Shown piece after piece: positions 1 to 5,448 of a stretch of DNA of 6,980 nt. Both the position numbers and the translations under genes were made by a program. Source of the stretch: Desulfuromonas sp. SDB (lineage in GTDB: Bacteria; SDB-A); assembly GCA_001412365.1 (NCBI GenBank), contig LKUE01000269.1:1-6980 (forward strand), given 5' to 3'. Position 1 is the stretch's first letter. The number at the start of each line of letters is the position of its first letter. The notes beneath the pieces are model-generated. The model searched no databases and had not been told where the DNA came from. It worked only from the letters and a program-made list of their open reading frames with translations.

Positions 1-512
1 AAACCTCTGGTTTTTTGATTGGTCCAGTTATGAGTCATGGACCAAAGCACCAAGGGAGGTCCTCCCATTCCAAATAAACCGGCTAATAGTCCGCTGGAAG
101 TAAAAGCAATTCCCCCCCATCCCCAATGCAATTTTTCCACTGGCTGGGGACGCCAGATTAATTGAATTGTAGCTATCAAACAAATTACTCCTCCAATAAG
201 CATACGGATAAAAGTAATATTTAAATTAACCAGCAGCTTTAATAACAATAAACCAATGATCACACTTGCCAATCGAACAATTGTAGCAGTTAGGGATAAA
301 CGCCAAGGAACGGAGTTATTAAGTTTCCTAGATCCTATGATCGCCTGGAGCATGGAACAAGTGGCAACCAAAGCAATTACTTGGGGGAGGGGGATCCCAA
401 TCCAAACCAGCAGAGGAGAGGAAAACAAAGCATAACCAAATCCAATTGCACTCTGTCCGATACCAGCCAGAAAGATTATAATTCCCGCCAAAACTATATC
501 TATTAGTTCAAT
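1..512 (-). CDS. TauE/SafE-family membrane transporter, 3' end cut by window edge
   Basis: Translation of the minus strand gives about 170 residues with no stop, running off the window at base 1. Hydrophobic segments carry the two internally related glycine motifs of the TauE/SafE (sulfite exporter/anion permease) family: GIGQSAIGFGYALF near residues 17-30 and GLLAGLFGMGGPPL near residues 141-154. Family members are inner-membrane proteins of about 250 residues with 7-9 helices that move sulfite, sulfoacetate or other sulfur anions; the substrate here cannot be read. The start is uncertain. The frame is open only back to two tandem TAA codons (531-536), and no ATG lies before the first helix. 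Candidates are ATT (510-512), ATC (516-518) and TTG (489-491). I give 512; a standard gene caller would probably pick TTG at 491. It lies 21 bases downstream of the propeller gene in the same frame, so it is probably co-transcribed. The family call is firm; the start is not. Confidence 0.85.
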   Translation of the reverse strand, partial: MELIDIVLAGIIIFLAGIGQSAIGFGYALFSSPLLVWIGIPLPQVIALVATCSMLQAIIGSRKLNNSVPWRLSLTATIVRLASVIIGLLLLKLLVNLNITFIRMLIGGVICLIATIQLIWRPQPVEKLHWGWGGIAFTSSGLLAGLFGMGGPPLVLWSMTHNWTNQKTRG

Positions 513-533
513 ATTGATTTTATATCCCGCTTA

Positions 534-1409
534 TTACTGAATCCAACTAGGCCAGAAATCTCCATTTTCATTATCAGTAAGTTGATAGATATTTGAACCA
601 TCTGCGGACATGATGTAAAGATCAAAATCCCCATGGTGTTCAGATTGGAACACTAAGAAATTACCACAGGGAGACCAGATGGGATTTTCTTCTCTTCCAT
701 AGAAGTTAGTTATCCTGTTTCGCTCAAAACCAGTCAAATCCATTATATAAATATCCGCTCTTGGCTGCCCATTATAACCGTAAGAATATGCGACATAATT
801 ACCATCAGGGGAATACCGGGGAAAGATTTCCCAATCAGGAGTTTCGGTTAATCGGTGTTGATTTTGACCATCTGAATCCATGATATAGATTTCAAAGTTT
901 CCATCCCGGTTGGAACCAAATATTATTTTTTGTCCATCCGGGGACCAGTTAGGTCGATGATCTACTCCTTCACTAGTGGTCAACCTTTGCAGTTCACTTC
1001 CATCTGATTTCATAACATAGATATCAACATTTCCATCAACTTCACTGCGGAAGGCAATATAATCGCCGTCCGGGGACCAATCAGCATGAAACTCTGATCC
1101 CGGGCTATTAGTTAATCGTTGGGGATTGCTTCCATCAGAATTCATAACATAAATTTCATCATTTCCATCCCGGTCGGAAGAAAATGCGATTAGACTTCCA
1201 TCCGGAGACCAGGCAGGGCATACATCATCAGCATCATTATAGGTCAATCTTTTCAGATTATCTCCATCTGCATCTATCAAATAAATTTCCGCATTTCCAT
1301 CTCTTTGGGAATAAAAGACAATCCTTCCCGATGGAATCAAATCAGGCATACCTGGAATTATCAAACTGAAAACACTGCTCCAAATATAAAAAATAAATAA
1401 ACAGAACAT
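534..1409 (-). CDS. TolB-like six-bladed beta-propeller protein (PD40/WD40-like repeats), probably exported
   Basis: About 291 residues. After a hydrophobic N-terminal segment of about 20 residues come six repeats of about 43 residues. The consensus is IxFxSxRDGNxEIYxMxxDGxxxxRLTxxxxxxxPxWSPDG, the PD40 repeat of the TolB C-terminal propeller. Counted from the upstream GTG, the blades begin near residues 31, 74, 118, 162, 206 and 252. The TolB N-terminal domain is absent and no Tol-Pal genes are nearby, so this is a stand-alone propeller, a common class of exported protein with unknown ligand. Blade 5 reads WSPCG instead of WSPDG. The hydrophobic segment has no basic residue before it, so it is an atypical signal peptide or a membrane anchor. 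I chose ATG 1409, not GTG 1415, because AAGGGG at 1415-1420 is well spaced for the ATG and would overlap the GTG. It follows the hypothetical gene by about 31 bases. Confidence 0.9.
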   Translation of the reverse strand: MFCLFIFYIWSSVFSLIIPGMPDLIPSGRIVFYSQRDGNAEIYLIDADGDNLKRLTYNDADDVCPAWSPDGSLIAFSSDRDGNDEIYVMNSDGSNPQRLTNSPGSEFHADWSPDGDYIAFRSEVDGNVDIYVMKSDGSELQRLTTSEGVDHRPNWSPDGQKIIFGSNRDGNFEIYIMDSDGQNQHRLTETPDWEIFPRYSPDGNYVAYSYGYNGQPRADIYIMDLTGFERNRITNFYGREENPIWSPCGNFLVFQSEHHGDFDLYIMSADGSNIYQLTDNENGDFWPSWIQ

Positions 1410-1414
1410 ACTCA

Positions 1415-1420
1415 CCCCTT
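1415..1420 (-). promoter_or_regulatory. Ribosome binding site that decides the propeller start
   Basis: On the minus strand AAGGGG is followed by TGAGT and then ATG at 1409, a 5-base spacer. The in-frame GTG at 1413-1415 uses the last G of this motif and so has no room for a ribosome binding site of its own. Confidence 0.6.
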
Positions 1421-1440
1421 GTTTGATCTTTTTATCATGA

Positions 1441-1848
1441 TCAATCTAATCGATCATTAATTTGTGATTTTATTTTTATCTTCAATTCCTCGCAAAGGTA
1501 AATAACTTCAAAGTTATCAAAGCTGGAGAATATACTCTCTCCACCGGGAGAAGTAATGTAGAGGTGATGAATTTCATTTAAATCCTGAGGAGTATGCATT
1601 AGTATTTCTCTCATACGGTTAACCAAATCTTCATCTTTAATATAATAATCAGCTTCATACTGACTTAGATCAGAACGGTAAGACCAGGGATGTAATCTAA
1701 TCACCCAGTAATCCGGTTCGGTTTGATCAAAAAAGATATAAGAACCATCCGGAATTAACTTCAGGACTAATAGGAAGAATTCAACCTCAGATAAATTAAA
1801 TTTTGATTGAATTTCATTGTCTTTGTTAAATAAATTTCTGAATTTCAT
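1441..1848 (-). CDS. Hypothetical acidic protein, 135 residues
   Basis: I do not recognise this protein. It has no signal peptide, membrane segment or catalytic motif that I can name, so it is probably a small cytosolic protein. Visible landmarks are a hydrophobic helix-like stretch near residues 20-33 (LSEVEFFLLVLKLIP), an aromatic segment near 37-57 (YIFF, PDYWVIRLHPW), a PGGES turn near 101-105, and an amphipathic C-terminal helix near 117-132 (LCEELKIKIKSQI). The start is the only ATG near the end of the frame. It has no clear Shine-Dalgarno: upstream is A+T-rich with only a weak TAAG. It lies 21 bases after the stop of the small cysteine ORF, so translational coupling could explain the poor ribosome site, but this is inference. 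The TGA stop at 1441-1443 is 31 bases before the propeller start. Uninterrupted length and operon-like spacing support a real gene. Confidence 0.7.
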   Translation of the reverse strand: MKFRNLFNKDNEIQSKFNLSEVEFFLLVLKLIPDGSYIFFDQTEPDYWVIRLHPWSYRSDLSQYEADYYIKDEDLVNRMREILMHTPQDLNEIHHLYITSPGGESIFSSFDNFEVIYLCEELKIKIKSQINDRLD

Positions 1849-1869
1849 AACTTAAATCTATTCTTAATT

Positions 1870-1986
1870 TTATCTCACAAAATCTTTTACTTTTTTATAC
1901 ATTTTCCAGATCCTATTCAGGCAATCATCTTGCTTTTTACCACATAGGAATGACCTTTCTGTCAATTTACACTTAATATAACACAT
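1870..1986 (-). CDS. Putative small four-cysteine protein, 38 residues
   Basis: This short ORF fills most of the 151-base gap between the acetyltransferase and the hypothetical gene. ATG is at 1984-1986 and TAA at 1870-1872. Upstream AGAGG (1994-1998) lies 7 bases from the ATG, a normal ribosome-site spacing, and the ATG is 13 bases past the acetyltransferase stop. The peptide is basic and has cysteines at residues 2, 6, 15 and 22 (CX3C, then CX6C), beginning MCYIKC and continuing FLCGKKQDDC. It ends in a Lys-rich amphipathic tail containing WKMYKKVKDF. Four cysteines in 38 residues could form a small metal site, but I recognise no family. In A+T-rich DNA a chance open frame of this length is uncommon but not rare, so the ribosome site and spacing carry most of the weight. 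It could also be non-coding spacer. Confidence 0.4.
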   Translation of the reverse strand: MCYIKCKLTERSFLCGKKQDDCLNRIWKMYKKVKDFVR

Positions 1987-1999
1987 CTTTAAACCTCTT

Positions 2000-2917
2000 T
2001 CATTGTTTAAGGTATTTATGATAAATCCACATTTGCTCTGATTTTTGAAAATTTAATTTCTGTAATGTCTTCTCCAGGGGAATGTTTTGGGTATCAATAT
2101 CTGCAATAATTTTTTTCAGAAAGTCGGAACTACTCAACAATTGAGTTGCTTTAAGAGATAGATCAAATGAATAGTTATTTCCTCTGAATTCAGGTACAAC
2201 CCCAATATAATTAATGCAACCGGTTTTTTCTGAAAAATTCTGGGCAATCACCAGACCTACCAGATTATTTTGTTTATCATAACCAAGCACCCAGTTTTTT
2301 TCATTAAAATCAATGGATTTTAAAACATTGAAATATTCCCGGGCAGCTGGTTCCGCTCCCAAAATCTCCACATCCTGTTTATCCACTCTATCCAGGGTTT
2401 TTTCAGTAACCGATTTAATAGCCCGGATAAACTTCTCTTCTCCCACTTCATCCAGGGATTTAAAAAACAACCTTTTTCTCTCATTTTCAGGATTATTAAA
2501 ATCAGTTAATACATAACTGAATTTATCCTGAATAAGATTGCATCCAACTTTTTCACACAATTCAATTATGTTCTGATAATATTCATCACCGGTATCACAA
2601 CGGATTTCAATTTTGATGATAGTGTAGTAATTTTTCAATTCTTTAAAGCTTTTGGTCAGAAGTTCTTCTCCCACCCCTATATAATCTCCTTCCCATGGCA
2701 AATCTAAGCCAACGGCACAAATCATCGATTCCTCCCCCTGAAACTGGAAATAGACAATTTTTCCTAAAAATTTATCAGCTTCTTCTCCAATAAAGCACCA
2801 TTCCGGTTTAGTCTCTTTTTTCTCCAGCAGCTTATCAATCCAATTCCGGTAACTTTTATCCGGATAAGAGTTTATAAAAGTTTTCAATTCATCTTTACTA
2901 ATGCATCTAACTTGCAT
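2000..2917 (-). CDS. GNAT-family N-acetyltransferase with two GNAT-like halves
   Basis: 305 residues, about twice a single GNAT domain. The C-terminal half (about 205-303) is a clear acetyl-CoA-dependent GNAT. It has a beta4 strand and motif A (YIGVVPEFRGNNYSFDL, about 237-253) with the pyrophosphate-binding VPxxRGxxY pattern. Motif B follows, with DIDTQNIP (273-280) and KLNFQKSEQMWIYHK (287-301). The N-terminal half (about 36-137) has the same general order of strands and helices (GVGEELLTKSF near 81-91, KVGCNLIQDKFSYVL near 123-137) but no RGxG-type motif, so it looks like a degenerate copy. The substrate is unknown: family members acetylate amines on antibiotics, amino acids, peptides or polyamines. 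ATG 2917 has a strong AAGGAG site 6 bases upstream. The 303-base gap before it suggests its own promoter. A small cysteine ORF follows after 13 bases. Confidence 0.88.
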   Translation of the reverse strand: MQVRCISKDELKTFINSYPDKSYRNWIDKLLEKKETKPEWCFIGEEADKFLGKIVYFQFQGEESMICAVGLDLPWEGDYIGVGEELLTKSFKELKNYYTIIKIEIRCDTGDEYYQNIIELCEKVGCNLIQDKFSYVLTDFNNPENERKRLFFKSLDEVGEEKFIRAIKSVTEKTLDRVDKQDVEILGAEPAAREYFNVLKSIDFNEKNWVLGYDKQNNLVGLVIAQNFSEKTGCINYIGVVPEFRGNNYSFDLSLKATQLLSSSDFLKKIIADIDTQNIPLEKTLQKLNFQKSEQMWIYHKYLKQ

Positions 2918-2923
2918 ATTTTC

Positions 2924-2936
2924 TCCTTTTCAAGGA
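2924..2936 (-). promoter_or_regulatory. Acetyltransferase ribosome binding site within a short hairpin
   Basis: On the minus strand TCCTT-GAA-AAGGA forms a 5-base-pair stem with a 3-base loop, and its 3' arm is the AAGGAG ribosome site for ATG 2917. An alternative 4-pair helix, AAGG (2942-2945) with CCTT (2932-2935), would free the site. Both helices are short, so the regulatory meaning is inference; the ribosome site itself is clear. Confidence 0.4.
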
Positions 2937-2973
2937 TTTAACCTTTTTAAATTACGGGATACTAGTTCTGCGG

Positions 2974-2993
2974 ACTAACTTCCAGAAGTCAGT
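2974..2993 (-). other. Stem-loop between the 11-codon ORF and the acetyltransferase
   Basis: As RNA from the minus strand, ACUGACUU and AAGUUAGU pair over 8 bases with one G-U and a CUGG tetraloop. The 5' arm includes the TGA stop of the 11-codon ORF (2989-2991), so a ribosome there would melt the stem. No U-run follows, so it is not a standard terminator. It could also be a decayed copy of a palindromic intergenic repeat. Confidence 0.4.
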
Positions 2994-3024
2994 TATTTAG
3001 ATTTAATAGTATTTTTAAAGACAT
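2989..3024 (-). CDS. Putative 11-residue leader peptide upstream of the acetyltransferase
   Basis: ATG at 3022-3024 and TGA at 2989-2991 encode MSLKILLNLNN. The ORF is tiny, but its ribosome site is the best in the window: GAGGAGGT at 3031-3038, exactly 6 bases from the ATG. The peptide is rich in Leu (four) and Asn (three). It ends 71 bases before the acetyltransferase start, and its stop lies in a stem-loop. Translated leader ORFs placed like this precede some inducible resistance and biosynthetic genes, where ribosome stalling changes downstream folding. Whether that happens here is inference. Alternatively, it is the surviving 5' end of a deleted gene, or chance. Confidence 0.35.
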   Translation of the reverse strand: MSLKILLNLNN

Positions 3025-3030
3025 AATTTG

Positions 3031-3086
3031 ACCTCCTCGGTTAGCAGTTGACAGTTGATGTTCAGTCAAAAACATCAACCGGAGGT
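3031..3086 (-). promoter_or_regulatory. Hairpin able to sequester the Shine-Dalgarno of the 11-codon ORF
   Basis: On the minus strand ACCTCC (3081-3086) is complementary to GGAGGT (3031-3036), the core of the ribosome site for ATG 3024. After a 2-base GA bulge, GGTT (3077-3080) pairs with AACC (3039-3042). The inner arms GATGTT/AACATC (3057-3062 with 3071-3076) add 6 pairs around an 8-10 base loop, leaving a bulge of about 14 bases on the 3' side. TTGATGTT/AACATCAA is the alternative 8-pair inner stem. Together these make a bulged hairpin that would mask the ribosome site. The pairing is visible; regulation is inferred. Confidence 0.45.
3045..3058. repeat. Tandem duplication of CAGTTGA
   Basis: The plus strand reads CAGTTGA twice in direct succession (3045-3051, 3052-3058). 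It lies in the bulged 3' side of the hairpin. A slippage duplication or a remnant of a short intergenic repeat would both fit. Confidence 0.6.
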
Positions 3087-3111
3087 TAACTATCTGAAAT
3101 ACAATTAGAAT

Positions 3112-3140
3112 AAGTTAAATTTAATATGATATGAAGTCAA
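3112..3140 (-). promoter_or_regulatory. Possible sigma-70-type promoter for the acetyltransferase leader
   Basis: On the minus strand TTGACT (3135-3140, 5 of 6 matches to TTGACA) is followed after 17 bases by TAACTT (3112-3117, 3 of 6 matches to TATAAT). The spacer is very A+T-rich. Transcription from here would begin near 3105 and include the whole hairpin and the 11-codon ORF. The weak -10 makes this tentative. Confidence 0.3.
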
Positions 3141-3220
3141 GAAAACTTATGATGAAATATACGTAAGAGTCTATAACAGGGAGTTTAATAACAAAAACTG
3201 AATCAGGGGCATAACTGAAT

Positions 3221-4198
3221 TTATGGATTAAATGAACTTCCAATAAAATCTAACTGATACTCAAGTTTCTTTCTTAAATTGATCATCCAATCCGGTTCAT
3301 TTTGCCAGCTTTCATTTATCGATCTCTTTATTCGAGTATATCCGTATAAATTGGCAAACCTCTTAAACAGATTGATTTTATTGAAATCTTGTTTGTTAAT
3401 GGAATAAATTGATTTATAGCCTTCTAAAAAATTCTTTTTAATTTTAACAAAATCAGATTTCTTCATCTCTACTTCAAAACTATTCAGTGATCGCTCGATA
3501 TCCATTACATACCAATGGTACATGGCATCATCAAAATCAATAACACTGCATGATTTGGATTCAACATCATAGAAAATATTGTCCGGTTCAAAATCATAAT
3601 GAATTATCCCGTAGTTATTTCGTCCTATGGGTATTGCTGAAAATTCTTTTTTTAATTCAGACAACTCATTCAATGCGCCATCTTCATTGGTTAAAATCAT
3701 CAATTCCTGTTCAATCCAGTTAAAAACATTCTGATGAGACCATCTTTCCTTTTTTGTAACATAATATTTTGACGAAAGTCTGTGCAACAATCCCAATTTC
3801 TGTCCAAAGGCAACCGCGGTATTATCGTCAACTATATAATCAATACTTTTTTTCCCCTTTACTCCTTTGAACACACAGGCATAATAATCTCCCCAGGGAG
3901 TTGAATTTAAGATCAAGTCTTTTCCTTCCTTTGACTGAATTGGAATATGGGCCGGATAATTTTCGTTGATTAGATATTTAATAAAATCAATCTCCGCTTG
4001 TATATTTTTCTCTTTTTTTTCCGAAACAGGAGCAAATCTCAGTAATTGCAATTGACCATTACATCGGAAAGGATAAACTGCGTTAGCTGAGATTCGGAAT
4101 TGATCCATCAGATCAAGGCGGTCTTCATCATATTCCCAGTTTTTCAATAACATCATAGCCAAAGCTCTTTGGTCAAAAAGAAACTTTAATTTCATCAT
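3221..4198 (-). CDS. Aminoglycoside phosphotransferase (APH)-family kinase
   Basis: 325 residues with the protein-kinase-like fold of the APH/choline kinase/homoserine kinase group. The catalytic loop is HYDFEPDNIF at 200-209: D202 is the expected catalytic base and N207 a metal ligand. The metal-binding motif follows as IDFDDA (220-225), equivalent to the kinase DFG. An LGLLH segment (135-139) before the catalytic region and an N-lobe strand LLRF (52-55) followed by E-rich helix also match, although the usual ATP-anchoring Lys is not obvious. It is cytosolic and should transfer phosphate from ATP to a small-molecule hydroxyl. The substrate is not predictable: many relatives act on metabolites, not antibiotics. 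Two ATGs lie in tandem (4198, 4195); the only ribosome site is a weak AGG 11-12 bases upstream, and a TAA shortly upstream blocks extension. It lies 52 bases after the AlkD-like gene, so co-transcription is likely. Confidence 0.87.
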   Translation of the reverse strand: MMKLKFLFDQRALAMMLLKNWEYDEDRLDLMDQFRISANAVYPFRCNGQLQLLRFAPVSEKKEKNIQAEIDFIKYLINENYPAHIPIQSKEGKDLILNSTPWGDYYACVFKGVKGKKSIDYIVDDNTAVAFGQKLGLLHRLSSKYYVTKKERWSHQNVFNWIEQELMILTNEDGALNELSELKKEFSAIPIGRNNYGIIHYDFEPDNIFYDVESKSCSVIDFDDAMYHWYVMDIERSLNSFEVEMKKSDFVKIKKNFLEGYKSIYSINKQDFNKINLFKRFANLYGYTRIKRSINESWQNEPDWMINLRKKLEYQLDFIGSSFNP

Positions 4199-4250
4199 AT
4201 TTTTTTAAACCTACATCAAACAGTGAACTTTTTTTGTACATGCCCGTTTT

Positions 4251-4925
4251 TCATTTCTTCTGCCGTTTGAGTTTAGACCCGGGAGTTTTCAATCCAGTAT
4301 TAAGTTTGTTTCTCACTTCCCGGTTAACCCTAGCTGCAATTACTTGTTTATTAACCTTCAGGAATTCCTCAACTGCGTTGGGATCATGGACGACTAATGC
4401 CCGAAGAGCCCAGGACAATGCCTTTACTATCATATCCTCATGATCATCCACCAACATTTTGCAGATATCCAAAGTTCTGTTCACATCCCCTTTTCCCCCA
4501 TGGGTCCTTATATTAAGGGCAACCGTGCTGACCAAAGCGGCTCTTCTCCACCATAGATCATCTGATTTTGCCCAATCCTTAACCGTATCCAGAGTAATCA
4601 ATCCAGCTAACCAAGCTGGACCGGACAATGTCCTAGCAAAACTGTCCACGGTCCACCAACTGTTGATTCCCTTCCCCAATGTTTCTAATTTTTTTCGATT
4701 CAGAGTTTGAAAGGTTTGAGAATGCTCGTAAATTAACTCATAGGCAACCCACCGGTATTTTCCGGTCTTCAGAATTACCTTAGCTACTTGTAAAACAGAT
4801 TCAGCTTTTTCTGCTTTCAACAGTTTTGAATATTTTTTGGACACTTTCCTCAATGGATCAGTGCTTCTGGGTTTAGTATTATCCAGTTCACTGATGAGTT
4901 TATCCGCAAATTCTTCTGGTTTCAT
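4251..4925 (-). CDS. DNA alkylation repair protein, AlkD-like HEAT-repeat glycosylase
   Basis: 224 residues, the usual size for the AlkC/AlkD family of alpha-helical HEAT-like proteins that excise N3- and N7-alkylpurines without base flipping. Key landmarks match AlkD: INSWWTVDSF (87-96) gives the Trp and catalytic Asp spaced four apart (W90, D94), corresponding to W109/D113 of Bacillus cereus AlkD. WWRRAALVST (125-134) follows as the conserved basic helix. KALSWALRAL (168-177) contributes W172, probably equivalent to AlkD W187. The C-terminus ends in a basic tail (KLKRQKK). The start at ATG 4925 has an excellent GAGGAG site (4929-4934). An 84-base gap separates it from the lipoprotein gene upstream. 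The conserved active-site residues make activity likely. Residue correspondences come from family knowledge, not an alignment. Confidence 0.9.
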   Translation of the reverse strand: MKPEEFADKLISELDNTKPRSTDPLRKVSKKYSKLLKAEKAESVLQVAKVILKTGKYRWVAYELIYEHSQTFQTLNRKKLETLGKGINSWWTVDSFARTLSGPAWLAGLITLDTVKDWAKSDDLWWRRAALVSTVALNIRTHGGKGDVNRTLDICKMLVDDHEDMIVKALSWALRALVVHDPNAVEEFLKVNKQVIAARVNREVRNKLNTGLKTPGSKLKRQKK

Positions 4926-5009
4926 ATACTCCTCAAAAGGTTAATACTATTGAAAATAAATTAATCAAAGCCAGTTAAATGTATAATTTGAAAAATTTCA
5001 CTTACCTTA

Positions 5010-5414
5010 CTAAATTCCCATCGCCATAAAGGTAATATTGACTGTCCCTTCCGCAGTGAATTCCTGGATAACCACCGTGCTTATTCCGGTACCCCGTTTA
5101 ATTGTATATGCAGTCTGTCTGCCCAGTTCAGAAGTTTCCGAAATAATCTCCGGATTAAAACTTTTCAACGTATCTGAATAAAACTCCAGGACCTGATCAT
5201 AGGAGTCCTCAGTGGTAAATTGAACCATATTACCACCTATCACCCCACCAGGGCTGGACTGTTCCATCGTTTCAACTTCAGTGGCATTAGGATACCGGGG
5301 AAGATCATCAGTGGAAAGTTTACCACATCCTAAAAAACCGCAGCCGGAATTAATAATTACTGGCAATGTAACTAAAAGAAACAATGTAATTTTGCTTATT
5401 CTGGGGAAAGCCAT
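5010..5414 (-). CDS. Small putative lipoprotein, 134 residues
   Basis: The N-terminus has basic residues (PRISK, 4-8), a hydrophobic core (about 9-21) and NSGC at 22-25, consistent with lipidation at C25 by the Lgt/Lsp pathway. The -3 Asn is not the usual Leu, so the lipobox is imperfect; a second Cys is at 30. The mature part begins with a short linker, then LPRYPNATEVE (38-48) and QFTTEDSYDQVLEFYSDTL (65-83). This pattern (Pro-Tyr-Pro-x-Ala start, then threonine-Asp-x-x-x-x-Val-x-x-Phe-Tyr) recurs in small secreted proteins of unknown function. The remainder is beta-rich and ends ITFMAMGI. Probable location is the outer face of the cytoplasmic membrane, or the outer membrane if there is one. 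ATG 5414 has GGAG 7 bases upstream. It lies 34 bases after the GRAM-like gene, so they are likely co-transcribed. Function is unknown. Confidence 0.82.
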   Translation of the reverse strand: MAFPRISKITLFLLVTLPVIINSGCGFLGCGKLSTDDLPRYPNATEVETMEQSSPGGVIGGNMVQFTTEDSYDQVLEFYSDTLKSFNPEIISETSELGRQTAYTIKRGTGISTVVIQEFTAEGTVNITFMAMGI

Positions 5415-5448
5415 AATTCATCTCCAATTAATGATTAAACATACCACC

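Larger units (their letters stand above)
2918..3220. other. 303-base intergenic region, possible structured leader of the acetyltransferase
   Basis: No long ORF lies between the kinase stop and the acetyltransferase start. In minus-strand reading order it holds two 8-base direct copies of AACTGAAT on the plus strand (3213-3220 and 3196-3203), then a possible promoter (3140-3112). Next come a hairpin (3086-3031) whose 3' arm is a near-perfect Shine-Dalgarno, an 11-codon ORF (3024-2989), a second hairpin (2993-2974) and the acetyltransferase ribosome site. I see no convincing intrinsic terminator for the kinase gene. Confidence 0.6.

Noticed and set aside
1184-1369. 61-codon plus-strand ORF inside the propeller gene
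   Set aside because: It is antisense to a strongly conserved repeat protein and has low-complexity His-rich content, as expected of a shadow frame. The same applies to the other plus-strand ORFs within minus-strand genes.
1937-1965. TTGACA with TGGTAA 17 bases later as a promoter for the hypothetical gene
   Set aside because: The -35 is perfect, but the -10 matches only two of six positions, and the stretch lies inside the small cysteine ORF.
3196-3220. CTGATTCAG followed by TTTTTG on the minus strand as a terminator for the kinase gene
   Set aside because: The stem would be only 3 pairs; the repeated AACTGAAT gives no better stem.
4172-4240. 22-codon minus-strand ORF in the 52-base gap after the AlkD-like gene, overlapping the kinase start in another frame
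   Set aside because: There is no good ribosome site, it is short, and it conflicts with the well-supported kinase frame.
5001-5010. CTTAC tandem duplication at the lipoprotein stop
   Set aside because: It is only two 5-base units, which is expected by chance.
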